Assembly (NCBI RefSeq): GCF_004343305.1 | Contig: NZ_SMAF01000001.1 | Span: 124,001-188,000 of the forward strand | DNA: 64,000 nt | Origin: Pseudofulvimonas gallinarii | Lineage (GTDB): Bacteria; Pseudomonadota; Gammaproteobacteria; Xanthomonadales; UBA2363 | Reading direction: 5' to 3' | Shown: positions 1-8,004 of the stretch, piece after piece | Numbering within the stretch: position 1 is the first letter of the stretch | Layout: each line of letters starts with the position of its first letter | Notes under the pieces: model-generated | Told to the model about the DNA's origin: nothing | What the model saw: only the letters and a program-made list of their open reading frames with translations | The model's database searches: none | Translations under genes and position numbers: made by a program

Positions 1-76
1 AGTACTGGTCGCGCGCCGCCAGCTCACCGCGAAGCAGGAAATTCAGGTAGTCGACGACTTCAGGGTGACCTTTCAC
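1..76 (-). CDS. bfr: bacterioferritin, N-terminal 25 residues (runs off the window)
   Basis: Read leftwards from a GTG at 76, the first 25 codons match the start of bacterioferritin: MKGHPEVVDYLNFLLRGE, followed by LAARDQY. This is the 24-subunit iron store that oxidises Fe(II) at a di-iron centre. Glu18 and Tyr25, which belong to the family's ferroxidase region, are both at the expected positions. A GGAG lies about 9 nt before the GTG, which supports this start. The upstream ATG (near 97) is in another frame and stops at once. The gene is divergent from a ferric iron importer, which fits iron storage. The rest lies outside the window, so only the identity of the N-terminus is supported. Confidence 0.82.
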   Translation of the reverse strand, partial: MKGHPEVVDYLNFLLRGELAARDQY

Positions 77-250
77 TTGCCTTGGCTCCGGACCATGTCT
101 GCGCTGGAGTTTGCCTGATTGGACGCCGGCGTGGCGTGATGCGAACGCTTCCGTTTCCGCTTCTCAGATCGCGCCGCCGGATGAACAGCCGGCCAACCAG
201 CATCAAGGTTAGGGTGCCGCAGGCTACCGCGAATGCGTGTGATTCCCGGT

Positions 251-256
251 TACAAT
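251..256 (+). promoter_or_regulatory. possible -10 element ahead of the ferric importer operon
   Basis: TACAAT sits 84 nt before the first importer gene in an otherwise GC-rich 263-bp divergent region. No convincing -35 lies 16-18 nt upstream, and I could not find a recognisable Fur box anywhere in the region. It is a plausible promoter only. Confidence 0.3.
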
Positions 257-339
257 ATGCCGCCCTGCTCCCGTCTTGATCCAGCCGTCGCCCGAACAGG
301 CACGAGTGGGACTTCCCAGCCTTCCACGAGGAGATCCCG

Positions 340-1371
340 ATGCGCGTTTCCGCACTCATCAAGTGGCCGTTCCTGGCCAGCCTTGCCCTGGCCGCTGTGC
401 CCGCCCTGGCCGCCGACGAAGTCAACCTCTACACCACGCGCGAGCCGGGCCTGATCCAGCCGCTGCTGGACAGTTTCAGCCGCGATACGGGCATCAAGGT
501 CAACACCGTTTTCGTTGCCGACGGCCTGCTCGAGCGCGTCCGCGCCGAGGGCGGGCGTTCGCCGGCGGACGTGTTGATGACGGTGGACTCCGGCAACCTG
601 CTCGACCTGGTCGGTAATGGCCTGACACAGGGCATCGAATCGGCGACGCTGGAGTCCGTCGTGCCGGCACACCTGCGTGGCGCCGATGGCAGCTGGTTCA
701 CGCTGTCGCTGCGCGACCGTGTTCTGTACGCGCACAAGGACCTGGAACTGGACAGCTTCAACTACGAGGACCTTGCCGATCCGAAGTGGAAAGGCAAGGT
801 TTGCATCCGTTCCGGCCAGCATCCGTACAACATCAGCCTGATCGCCGCGATGATCGCCCACGACGGCGTCGAGGCCACGGAAAACTGGCTGCGTGGTGTC
901 AAGGCCAACCTGGCGCGCAAGGCCGCGGGCGGCGATCGCGACGTGGCCCGCGACATCCTCGCCGGCATCTGTGACCTTGGGCTGGCCAATGCCTATTACG
1001 TCGGCCGCATGAAAAACGAGCCGGCAGGTTCGGAGCAGCGCCGGTGGGGCGACGCGATCAAGGTGATCCGTCCGCATTTCGCCTACGGGAGCGAAGGCGG
1101 CACGCACGTCAACATCAGCGGTGCGGCAGTCGCGCGCCACGCACCGAACCGTGGCAACGCGGTCCGCCTGCTGGAATATCTGGTCGGTGACCAGGCCCAG
1201 AGCCTGTACGCGAAGGCGAACTACGAATACCCGGTCAAGGCCGGCGTCGAGCTCGATCCGGTGGTCGCCAGCTTCGGCGCGCTCAAGGTCGATCCCCTTC
1301 CGATGACCGAGATCGCCCGCTTCCGCAAGCAGGCCAGCGAACTGGTCGACCGCGTCGGATTCGACAACTGA
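340..1371 (+). CDS. fbpA: ferric iron ABC transporter, periplasmic substrate-binding protein
   Basis: A 343-residue class II periplasmic binding protein of the FbpA/FutA/AfuA type, which binds Fe(3+) in the periplasm and hands it to the inner-membrane permease. It has a Sec signal peptide (basic start, hydrophobic 10-20, cleavage after about Ala24). The mature protein opens with VNLYTTREPGL, typical of the family, and the adjacent Tyr219-Tyr220 in GLANAYYVGRM are the tyrosine pair that ligates iron in relatives. An SD-like GAGGAGA lies 7-8 nt before the ATG. It is the first gene of a three-gene operon with the permease 6 nt downstream. Transport of another metal or a ferric chelate cannot be excluded, but the tyrosine pair and the divergent bacterioferritin favour iron. 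Confidence 0.9.
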   Translation: MRVSALIKWPFLASLALAAVPALAADEVNLYTTREPGLIQPLLDSFSRDTGIKVNTVFVADGLLERVRAEGGRSPADVLMTVDSGNLLDLVGNGLTQGIESATLESVVPAHLRGADGSWFTLSLRDRVLYAHKDLELDSFNYEDLADPKWKGKVCIRSGQHPYNISLIAAMIAHDGVEATENWLRGVKANLARKAAGGDRDVARDILAGICDLGLANAYYVGRMKNEPAGSEQRRWGDAIKVIRPHFAYGSEGGTHVNISGAAVARHAPNRGNAVRLLEYLVGDQAQSLYAKANYEYPVKAGVELDPVVASFGALKVDPLPMTEIARFRKQASELVDRVGFDN

Positions 1372-1377
1372 TCCGAC

Positions 1378-3063
1378 GTGGCGGCGCACGCACTGACCCT
1401 GCGCCAGCGCGTGCGCCTGCCCCTTCCCTGGCTGTCCCTCGCGGCACTGCTCGCCGCGGTGGTGATCCTGCCGGTCATCGTGCTGGCCGCGACCGCGGCA
1501 CAGGGCAGCGAAGGGCTCTGGTCCCATGTCGGCCGCCACGTGCTGCCGCAGGCCAGCCTGAACACTTTGTGGCTGCTGTTGGGCGTCGGCATTGTTGTCG
1601 GCGTCATCGGCACCGGCTGCGCCTGGCTGGTCAGCGCGTATGAATTCCCCGGCCGGCGCTGGCTGTCATGGGCGTTGCTGCTGCCGCTGGCCGTGCCCAC
1701 GTATGTGGTCGCCTATGCCTATCTTGACCTGCTGCATCCGCTGGGGCCGGTGCAATCACTGGTCCGCGACCTGCTCGGCTATGACAGCCCGCGCCAGTTC
1801 CGGCTGCCGGACATCCGCTCGCTGGCGGGTTGCATAGGCCTCCTCGGCCTGGTCCTCTATCCGTATGTGTATGCGACGGTTCGCGCGATGTTCGCGACGC
1901 AGGCGGCCAGCGTGCTGGAATCCGCGCGCAGCCTCGGCGCCGGCCCGGTCGCCGTGTTCACGCGCGTTGCACTGCCGCTGGCGCGTCCGGCCATCGCAGT
2001 GGGCATGTCGCTCGCACTGCTGGAGACGCTCAACGACATCGGCGCCTCGCAGTTCCTCGGCATCCAGACGCTGACCGTATCGGTCTATACCACCTGGGTC
2101 ACGCGCAGCGATCTGGCCGGCGCGGCGCAGATCGCGCTGTCGATGCTGGTGCTCGTGGTCCTGCTGGTCGTGCTCGAGCGCTACAGCCGCCGCCGCCAGC
2201 GGTACGCCAGTTCCGCCCGGTCACGTCCGCTGCCGCCCGCCCGGCTGCGTGGCGGCAAGGCCTGGCTGGCGACCGCACTGGTCAGCCTGCCAGTGCTTCT
2301 GGGTTTCGTCGCACCTTTCGCCTTCCTTGCCTGGGAAAGCTGGAAGCGGATGGGCGCGCACGGCATTCCGGCCGCAGTACTGGATGCGACCTGGAATACC
2401 TTCACGATCGCAGTGATCGCCACCGGGGTCACCGTCGCCGCCGGACTGCTGTTGGCATGGTCGCTCCGACTGGCGCAGTACCGCGGTACCGGCGAGCGCT
2501 TCGCTGCCGTGACACTGCGCGTCGGCAGCCTGGGCTACGCGCTGCCGGGGACCGTCCTCGCCATCGGGTTGCTGACGCCGATGGCGTGGTTTGATGCCGG
2601 CGTCGCCCGCGTGGCCGGCGCGATCGGACTGGACTCCGGCATGGTCCTGATGGCATCCGGAGGCGCGCTGGTGCTGGCCTACACACTGCGATTCCTGGCG
2701 ATCACGGCGGGTGGCATCGATGCCGGCTTCGGGCGCGTCCCGGTTTCGATGGACCACGCGGCAGGCAGTCTGGGTCACACCCCCGGCGCGATCCTGCGCC
2801 GCGTGCATTGGCCGCTGCTGCGACCGGCGCTGGCGGGGGGCGCGCTGCTGGTGTTCGTCGATACCATGAAGGAACTGCCTGCGACATTGCTGCTGCGACC
2901 GATGAATTTCGAAACCCTGGCCACCTGGCTTTATGCCGATGCCGCTCGTGGCGCCTACGAGGATGGCGCGATGGCCGCGCTGCTGATCGTCCTGGTCGGC
3001 CTGCTTCCGGTCATCCTGCTTGCACGCACGCGACGCGGCGCGGTCGTCGAGGTTCCGGCATGA
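1378..3063 (+). CDS. fbpB: ferric iron ABC transporter, fused permease
   Basis: A 561-residue inner-membrane permease made of two consecutive binding-protein-dependent transport domains (about residues 55-270 and 330-545), with roughly twelve hydrophobic segments, as in FbpB/SfuB. Each half carries an EAA-like cytoplasmic loop that contacts the ATPase, for example ESARSLGAGPVAVFTRVALP and DHAAGSLGHTPGAILRRVHW. The start is a GTG six bases after the fbpA stop with only a weak ribosome site, suggesting translational coupling. The end overlaps the ATPase start by four bases (ATGA). The family couples ATP hydrolysis by FbpC to Fe(3+) entry. Length and domain order are normal. Confidence 0.9.
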   Translation: MAAHALTLRQRVRLPLPWLSLAALLAAVVILPVIVLAATAAQGSEGLWSHVGRHVLPQASLNTLWLLLGVGIVVGVIGTGCAWLVSAYEFPGRRWLSWALLLPLAVPTYVVAYAYLDLLHPLGPVQSLVRDLLGYDSPRQFRLPDIRSLAGCIGLLGLVLYPYVYATVRAMFATQAASVLESARSLGAGPVAVFTRVALPLARPAIAVGMSLALLETLNDIGASQFLGIQTLTVSVYTTWVTRSDLAGAAQIALSMLVLVVLLVVLERYSRRRQRYASSARSRPLPPARLRGGKAWLATALVSLPVLLGFVAPFAFLAWESWKRMGAHGIPAAVLDATWNTFTIAVIATGVTVAAGLLLAWSLRLAQYRGTGERFAAVTLRVGSLGYALPGTVLAIGLLTPMAWFDAGVARVAGAIGLDSGMVLMASGGALVLAYTLRFLAITAGGIDAGFGRVPVSMDHAAGSLGHTPGAILRRVHWPLLRPALAGGALLVFVDTMKELPATLLLRPMNFETLATWLYADAARGAYEDGAMAALLIVLVGLLPVILLARTRRGAVVEVPA

Positions 3064-4055
3064 GCACACCGGCGCTGGAACTGACCGCCCTGCACCTGGG
3101 GTATGTGGTACGCGGCGAACTGCGTACGGTGGTCCGCGACCTGTCGCTGGCGCTGGCGCCGGGGGAGATCGGCTGTCTTCTTGGTGCTTCGGGATGCGGC
3201 AAGAGCACGGTCCTGCGGGCGGTCGCCGGTTTCGAGCCGGTACGCGGCGGAACGATCCGCGTGCAGGGCGAGTGCCTGGTCTCACCGGGGAAATCGATTC
3301 CGCCGGAACGGCGGCGCATCGGCCTGATGTTCCAGGATTACGCGCTGTTCCCGCATCTCGACGTCAGCGCCAACGTCGCCTTCGGCCTGCGCGACCTGGC
3401 GAAGGAACAGCGCCGGCAGCGCGTGGCCCGCATGCTTGAACTGGTCGGCCTGCCGACGTCGGGATCGGCCTATCCGCACGAACTGTCCGGCGGCCAGCAG
3501 CAGCGCATCGCGCTCGCCCGGGCGTTGGCGCCCTCGCCTCGCCTGCTGCTGCTCGACGAACCGTTCTCGAACCTCGATGCCGGCACGCGTGAACACCTGG
3601 CCGGCGAAGTGCGCGCCCTGCTCAGGGAAACCGGCACGACCGCGCTGATGGTGACGCATGACCAGGGCGAGGCCTTCGCGATGGCGGACTCGGTCGGCGT
3701 CATGGTCGACGGCCGCATCCGCCAGTGGGATCGCGCCGAGGTCCTCTACCGGCGACCTGCCGACCGCGCTGTCGCCGCTTTCGTCGGGCGCGGCAGCGTC
3801 CTGCCCGCGGCCGCCTTGAAGCTGGACGGCGACGGCTTTGTGCTCCTGCGCCCGGAACAGGTAGTGGTCGATCCGTCGGGACCCATTCCTGCGACGGTGG
3901 TAATGAGCCGCTTCGTGGGTCCAGGCCACGTCTGCCGGCTGCGGCTGGACGGCGGCGAGCTGGTGGACGCCGATCTGCCCGCAGGGCCGGTTCCGGGGCC
4001 GGATGCCCGCATCGCCTTCCGGCTTGCCGATGCCGGACCCGTGCGGCTACCCTGA
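3060..4055 (+). CDS. fbpC: ferric iron ABC transporter, ATP-binding protein
   Basis: A 331-residue ATPase of the FbpC/PotA class that energises the adjacent importer from the cytoplasmic side. Visible motifs are Walker [10 protein letters not shown] (42-50), the signature [15 protein letters not shown], Walker [13 protein letters not shown], and a switch histidine in MVTHDQGEA. About 90 C-terminal residues after the nucleotide-binding domain form a TOBE-like regulatory region. I chose the ATG at 3060 because it overlaps the permease stop as ATGA and the protein then begins like its family. The open frame extends further upstream only inside the permease gene. Third gene of the operon. Confidence 0.9.
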   Translation: MSTPALELTALHLGYVVRGELRTVVRDLSLALAPGEIGCLLGASGCGKSTVLRAVAGFEPVRGGTIRVQGECLVSPGKSIPPERRRIGLMFQDYALFPHLDVSANVAFGLRDLAKEQRRQRVARMLELVGLPTSGSAYPHELSGGQQQRIALARALAPSPRLLLLDEPFSNLDAGTREHLAGEVRALLRETGTTALMVTHDQGEAFAMADSVGVMVDGRIRQWDRAEVLYRRPADRAVAAFVGRGSVLPAAALKLDGDGFVLLRPEQVVVDPSGPIPATVVMSRFVGPGHVCRLRLDGGELVDADLPAGPVPGPDARIAFRLADAGPVRLP

Positions 4056-4176
4056 ACAGGCCCGACCCGCCCTACCCGGCACCATCGGCAATCCGGTTCA
4101 TGCAGGGGGTTTCCTTTTCCGGGACAAGCCCTTAAACTACTGCGCTTTGCTCGCCCCCGGCCAGAGGTTTCGTGTC

Positions 4177-4302
4177 ATGAAGGTTCTTTCTTCGCTCAAG
4201 TCCGCCAAGACCCGGCATCGCGACTGCAAGGTCGTGCGTCGTCGTGGCAAGGTTTTCGTGATCTGCAAGAGCAACCCGAAGTTCAAGGCGCGCCAGCGCT
4301 GA
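4177..4302 (+). CDS. rpmJ: 50S ribosomal protein L36, type B
   Basis: A 41-residue basic protein starting [18 protein letters not shown] and ending NPKFKARQR, the Xanthomonad form of L36 in the large ribosomal subunit. Canonical L36 binds zinc with three cysteines and a histidine. Here only Cys17 and Cys30 remain, and the first Cys and the His positions are His14 and Phe36. It is therefore the variant with an incomplete zinc ribbon, which in other bacteria tends to serve when zinc is scarce. It stands alone, with a strong hairpin 24 nt after its stop. The identification is firm; zinc independence is inference. Confidence 0.93.
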   Translation: MKVLSSLKSAKTRHRDCKVVRRRGKVFVICKSNPKFKARQR

Positions 4303-4326
4303 GGATCAGGTTGTCCTGGTGATCAC

Positions 4327-4354
4327 TCGAGGCCGGCTTCCATGCCGGCCTCGA
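4327..4354 (+). terminator. hairpin terminator after rpmJ
   Basis: An 11-bp perfect inverted repeat (TCGAGGCCGGC and GCCGGCCTCGA) with a 6-nt loop lies just after rpmJ and is followed by CCGTTTCC. The U-run is short, so termination is probable but not certain. Confidence 0.6.
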
Positions 4355-4440
4355 CCGTTTCCGGGCCTCGAAGCGCGCAGCCATGGCATCCGCATCTCGC
4401 ATCTGCTAAAACTGGCCTGCTATCCAACAGGGGGTGGGCA

Positions 4441-4755
4441 ATGTCCAAGTCGAGCATGATGCTGGCGGCTGCGCTGGCCATGGTGGTTCCGACGATGGCA
4501 GCGGCGGACGTGCTGCTGATCGAACGTGCTGAACAGGCGCAGCGGGCTTCGCTGCCGAAGAACGGCCAGACCATGAACCAGGTACGCGCCGAATTCGGCA
4601 TTCCGGAGCAGGAACTGGCCCCGGTCGCCGGCAACAAACCGCAACACCCGGCGATCACGCGCTGGCGTTATCCCGGCTACACCGTGTACTTCGAAAACCA
4701 GCGCGTGATCAATGCGGTGCTCAACTCACCGACACCGGTCGCGCGCACCGACTGA
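4441..4755 (+). CDS. small exported BamE/SmpA-like protein
   Basis: A 104-residue protein with a signal peptide (MSKSSMMLAAALAMVVPTMA, then AADV). The mature part contains GQTMNQVRAEFGIPEQE and later ITRWRYPGYTVYFEN. This resembles the small alpha/beta fold of BamE/SmpA/OmlA, in which a short helix 'G.t..qV...lG.P' precedes strands carrying Trp and Tyr. There is no lipobox cysteine, so it is likely a soluble periplasmic protein rather than the BamE lipoprotein itself. The ATG at 4441 is preceded by a strong G-rich ribosome site (AGGGGGTGGG); an earlier in-frame ATG lacks one. No precise function can be assigned. Confidence 0.7.
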   Translation: MSKSSMMLAAALAMVVPTMAAADVLLIERAEQAQRASLPKNGQTMNQVRAEFGIPEQELAPVAGNKPQHPAITRWRYPGYTVYFENQRVINAVLNSPTPVARTD

Positions 4756-4769
4756 GCCAACGCCGAACG

Positions 4770-5810
4770 ATGAAAGCTTCTCCGTTCTGGCCGGCGGAAT
4801 GGGCGGCCCAGGACGGCGTCTTGATCGCCTGGCCCCACGCCGGCACCGACTGGGCCGACAACCTCGCCGATGTCGAGCGTACGTATGCCGCGCTGGCGAC
4901 GGCCATCAGCCGCCGCCAGCGTCTGCTCATCTGCGTCGCCGATGGCGAGGTCGAGGCGCGGATGCGGCAGCTTGCGACCGCCGCCGGGGCCGACCTGGAC
5001 CGGATCCAGGCCGTCCGCATCGACTATGACGACACCTGGCTGCGCGATAGCGGGCCGATCAGCCTGGTCGACGGCAACGGTTTCCTGCTGCTCGATTTCC
5101 GCTTCACCGGCTGGGGCGGCAAGTTCGAGGCCAGCCGCGACGACGCCCTGGTCACCGGTCTGTTCGAACGCGGCGTCTTCAGCCTCGCCTGCCGGCACGA
5201 ATCGGTGGATTTCGCCCTCGAGGGTGGCGCCGTCGAAACCGATGGCCAGGGCAGCCTGCTGTCCACCTGGCACTGCCTGGCGACGCGTCATCCCGACAAG
5301 ACGCGCGAGCAGGTCGAGAAGGTGCTGGCCCGGCAGCTGCGCATCCAGCGCTTCCTGTGGCTGGAGAACGGTGCGCTGCAGGGTGACGATACCGACGCGC
5401 ACATCGACACGCTGGCGCGCTTCGTCAGCCCCGACACCATCGTCTTCCAGGGTTGCGACGACCCGATGGATCCGCATCACGCCGGGCTGGCGGCCATGGC
5501 GGACGAGCTGGCGAGTCTGCGGCGTCCGGATGGCCAGCCCTACCGGCTGTTCGCCCTGCCTTGGGCACAGCCCATCCATGCCGCCGAAGGCCGTCGCCTT
5601 GCCGCGTCCTATGCCAATTTCCTGATCGTCAACGGCGCCATCCTGATGCCGGGCTATGGCGACCAGGCCGACGCGGCTGCCGCGCGTGTCCTGCAGGAAG
5701 CATCCGGCCTGGACGTGGAGATCGTCCCCTGCCGCCCGTTGATCGAACAGAACGGCAGCCTGCATTGCATCACCATGCAGTTGCCAAGAGGAGTGCTTGC
5801 CGATGTCTGA
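4770..5810 (+). CDS. aguA: agmatine deiminase
   Basis: A 346-residue enzyme that hydrolyses agmatine to N-carbamoylputrescine and ammonia, the first step of the agmatine route to putrescine. The guanidino-group-modifying fold is recognisable from FWPAEWAAQDGVLIAWPH at the start, the substrate-binding DDTWLRDSGP, the catalytic GDDTDAHIDTLARF block and the nucleophile Cys333 in NGSLHCITMQLP. The length is normal. The stop overlaps the next gene, which encodes the enzyme for the following step, so the two are translated together. Peptidyl-arginine deiminase is the related alternative, but the partner gene makes agmatine the substrate. Confidence 0.95.
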   Translation: MKASPFWPAEWAAQDGVLIAWPHAGTDWADNLADVERTYAALATAISRRQRLLICVADGEVEARMRQLATAAGADLDRIQAVRIDYDDTWLRDSGPISLVDGNGFLLLDFRFTGWGGKFEASRDDALVTGLFERGVFSLACRHESVDFALEGGAVETDGQGSLLSTWHCLATRHPDKTREQVEKVLARQLRIQRFLWLENGALQGDDTDAHIDTLARFVSPDTIVFQGCDDPMDPHHAGLAAMADELASLRRPDGQPYRLFALPWAQPIHAAEGRRLAASYANFLIVNGAILMPGYGDQADAAAARVLQEASGLDVEIVPCRPLIEQNGSLHCITMQLPRGVLADV

Positions 5811-6687
5811 GCTTGTCGTCGCCCTCATCCAGGAACGCAACCACGGCGATGCGTCGGCGAATCTGGCGGTGATCGAAACCCGCGTGCGCGAGGCTGCCGC
5901 AGCCGGCGCGCAGCTTGTCGTCCTGCAGGAGCTGCACAACGGTCCGTATTTCTGCCAGCGTGAAGCGGCGGACGAGTTCGACCTGGCCGAACCGATTCCC
6001 GGTCCGAGCACGGAACGGCTGTCCGCGCTCGCCCGCGAAACCGGCGTGGTGCTGGTGTCGTCGCTGTTCGAACGGCGCGCGCCCGGCCTGTACCACAACA
6101 CTGCAGTGGTGTTCGAACGCGACGGCAGCATCGCCGGCCGTTATCGCAAGATGCACATCCCGGATGATCCGGGTTACTACGAGAAGTTCTACTTCACGCC
6201 CGGTGACCTCGGCTTCGAACCCGTCGACACCTCGGTCGGCCGCCTCGGCGTCCTCGTCTGCTGGGACCAGTGGTATCCGGAAGCCGCGCGCCTGATGGCG
6301 CTGGCCGGTGCCGAGCTGCTGATCTATCCGACGGCGATCGGCTGGGACCCCGGCGATGAACGGGCCGAGCAGGAACGCCAGCGCGAAGCCTGGATCACCG
6401 TGCAGCGCGGACACGCCGTGGCGAACGGATTGCCCGTGCTGTCCTGCAACCGCGTCGGCTTCGAAGCCGATCCGAGCGGCGTCGGCAAGGGCGCGCAGTT
6501 CTGGGGATCAAGCTTCATCGCCGGACCGCAGGGCGAGTTCCTGGCCCGCGCCGGAGAAGCGGATCCCGAAGTCCTGCTGGTGCGCATCGACCGCGCACGC
6601 ACCGACGCCGTGCGACGTATCTGGCCGTTCCTGAGGGATCGTCGCATCGACGCCTACGGTGACCTCGTCAAGCGCTACCGCGACTGA
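5803..6687 (+). CDS. aguB: N-carbamoylputrescine amidase
   Basis: A 294-residue nitrilase-superfamily amidase that hydrolyses N-carbamoylputrescine to putrescine, CO2 and ammonia. The catalytic triad is complete: Glu43 in VLQELHNG, Lys116 in YRKMHIPDD and Cys153 in VCWDQWYPE. The ATG at 5803 has AAGAGGAG about 9 nt upstream and overlaps the aguA stop by 8 bp; a TTG two codons earlier is less likely. Together aguA and aguB form a complete agmatine-to-putrescine pathway. The arginine decarboxylase that would supply agmatine is not in this window. Confidence 0.95.
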   Translation: MSELVVALIQERNHGDASANLAVIETRVREAAAAGAQLVVLQELHNGPYFCQREAADEFDLAEPIPGPSTERLSALARETGVVLVSSLFERRAPGLYHNTAVVFERDGSIAGRYRKMHIPDDPGYYEKFYFTPGDLGFEPVDTSVGRLGVLVCWDQWYPEAARLMALAGAELLIYPTAIGWDPGDERAEQERQREAWITVQRGHAVANGLPVLSCNRVGFEADPSGVGKGAQFWGSSFIAGPQGEFLARAGEADPEVLLVRIDRARTDAVRRIWPFLRDRRIDAYGDLVKRYRD

Positions 6688-6771
6688 CCGCCCCTCCTGC
6701 AAAACTCCGGCAGGCGTGGCGGGGCGGCCGTCGCGACGCGGCTGCCGGCGCATCCCCATCCCGCCTGTCCA

Positions 6772-8004
6772 ATGACCACCGCAGCGACTCTCCCTGTCGA
6801 TCTCCCCGCCCTTGAAGGCCAACCCGTCGAAACCGTCGAACGGGATGGCGTGCGCTTCACGCTGCTGGGTACCGCACATGTCTCGCATGCCAGTGTCGAA
6901 GCAGTGCGCGCAGCCATCGCGTCCGGGCGTTTCGATGCCGTTGCCGTCGAGCTGTGCGACAGCCGGCACCAGGCGCTGATCGCGCCCGAGCGCCTGCAGC
7001 AGCTCGACCTCTTCCAGGTCCTCAGGGATGGCAAGGCCGGCATGGTGGCCGCGCAGCTGCTGCTGGCCTCCTACCAGGCGCGACTTGCCGAGCAGCTCGG
7101 CATCGAACCCGGCGCCGAGCTCAGGACTGCGGTCAAGGACGCCGGTGAGCGTGGGCTGCCGGTCTGGCTGATCGATCGCGAGATCGGCGTGACGGTCGGG
7201 CGCGCCTACCGTTCCGTGGGGTTCTGGCAGCGCATGGGCCTGGCGAGTGGCCTGATCGCGAGCCTGCTCAGCAACGACCACATCGGTGAGGACGAGATCG
7301 AGAAGCTCAAGGAAGGGGACATGCTGGACAGCGCCTTCCGCGAATTCGCCATGCAGTCGCAGCCGCTGTACACGGCGCTGATCGCCGAGCGTGATGCCTT
7401 CATGGCTGCGCGGCTGCGCCAGCAGGTCGGGCAGGATGCCAGGCCGCGCGAAGTCCTGGTCGTCATCGGTGCCGGCCACCTGCAGGGCCTGGGCCGGGCA
7501 TTGGCCGGACAGACCGGTTCGCCCGTCGAACAGGTCGCGGAACTTCAGCGCCCACCACCGCCCCGTCGATGGCCGAAGTGGCTGGGTTATGGCCTCGTCG
7601 CCTTCCTGCTCGGCGGCTTCGCCTGGGGTTTCAGCCAGGGACGTGACGTCGGCGCCGAATTGCTGATCTTCTGGGTGCTGGCCACCGGCGGCCTCGGCGC
7701 CATCGGCTGCATCGCCGCTGGCGGCCACCCGGCGAGCGTGGCCGCCGCCTTCGTTGCCTCGCCACTGACGCCACTGCATCCCGCCCTGGGCTCCGGCACC
7801 ATCAGTGCTGCCGTCGAACTGTGGGCACGCAAACCCACCGTGGCCGATTTCGGGCAATTGCGCCATGATCTGAAAGGGTGGCGAGGCTGGTGGCGCAATC
7901 GTGTCGCACGCGTCCTCGTCAATTTCTTCCTCACTTCGCTTGGCACGGCCATCGGCGTCTGGCTGGCCGGCGCCAAAATGATCAAGGCGTTGTTTTCCGC
8001 ATGA
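6772..8004 (+). CDS. TraB/PrgY family membrane protein
   Basis: A 410-residue protein. The first two thirds match the TraB/PrgY/GumN domain, with its conserved GTAHVS (33-38), AVELCDSRH, and ERDAFMA plus GAGHLQGL blocks. The last third has three hydrophobic segments (around residues 275-300, 310-335 and 375-400) that should anchor it in the inner membrane. PrgY of this family lowers pheromone activity in Enterococcus and the domain is thought to be a metal-dependent protease-like fold, but the bacterial substrate is unknown. It overlaps the next gene, a DUF349 protein, by four bases, so the two are probably made together. Confidence 0.85.
   Translation: MTTAATLPVDLPALEGQPVETVERDGVRFTLLGTAHVSHASVEAVRAAIASGRFDAVAVELCDSRHQALIAPERLQQLDLFQVLRDGKAGMVAAQLLLASYQARLAEQLGIEPGAELRTAVKDAGERGLPVWLIDREIGVTVGRAYRSVGFWQRMGLASGLIASLLSNDHIGEDEIEKLKEGDMLDSAFREFAMQSQPLYTALIAERDAFMAARLRQQVGQDARPREVLVVIGAGHLQGLGRALAGQTGSPVEQVAELQRPPPPRRWPKWLGYGLVAFLLGGFAWGFSQGRDVGAELLIFWVLATGGLGAIGCIAAGGHPASVAAAFVASPLTPLHPALGSGTISAAVELWARKPTVADFGQLRHDLKGWRGWWRNRVARVLVNFFLTSLGTAIGVWLAGAKMIKALFSA

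Noticed and set aside
60-425. 121-residue minus-strand frame overlapping the fbpA start
   Set aside because: No family resemblance; the 5' end of bacterioferritin lies in a different frame of the same strand and the frame overlaps the fbpA signal sequence.
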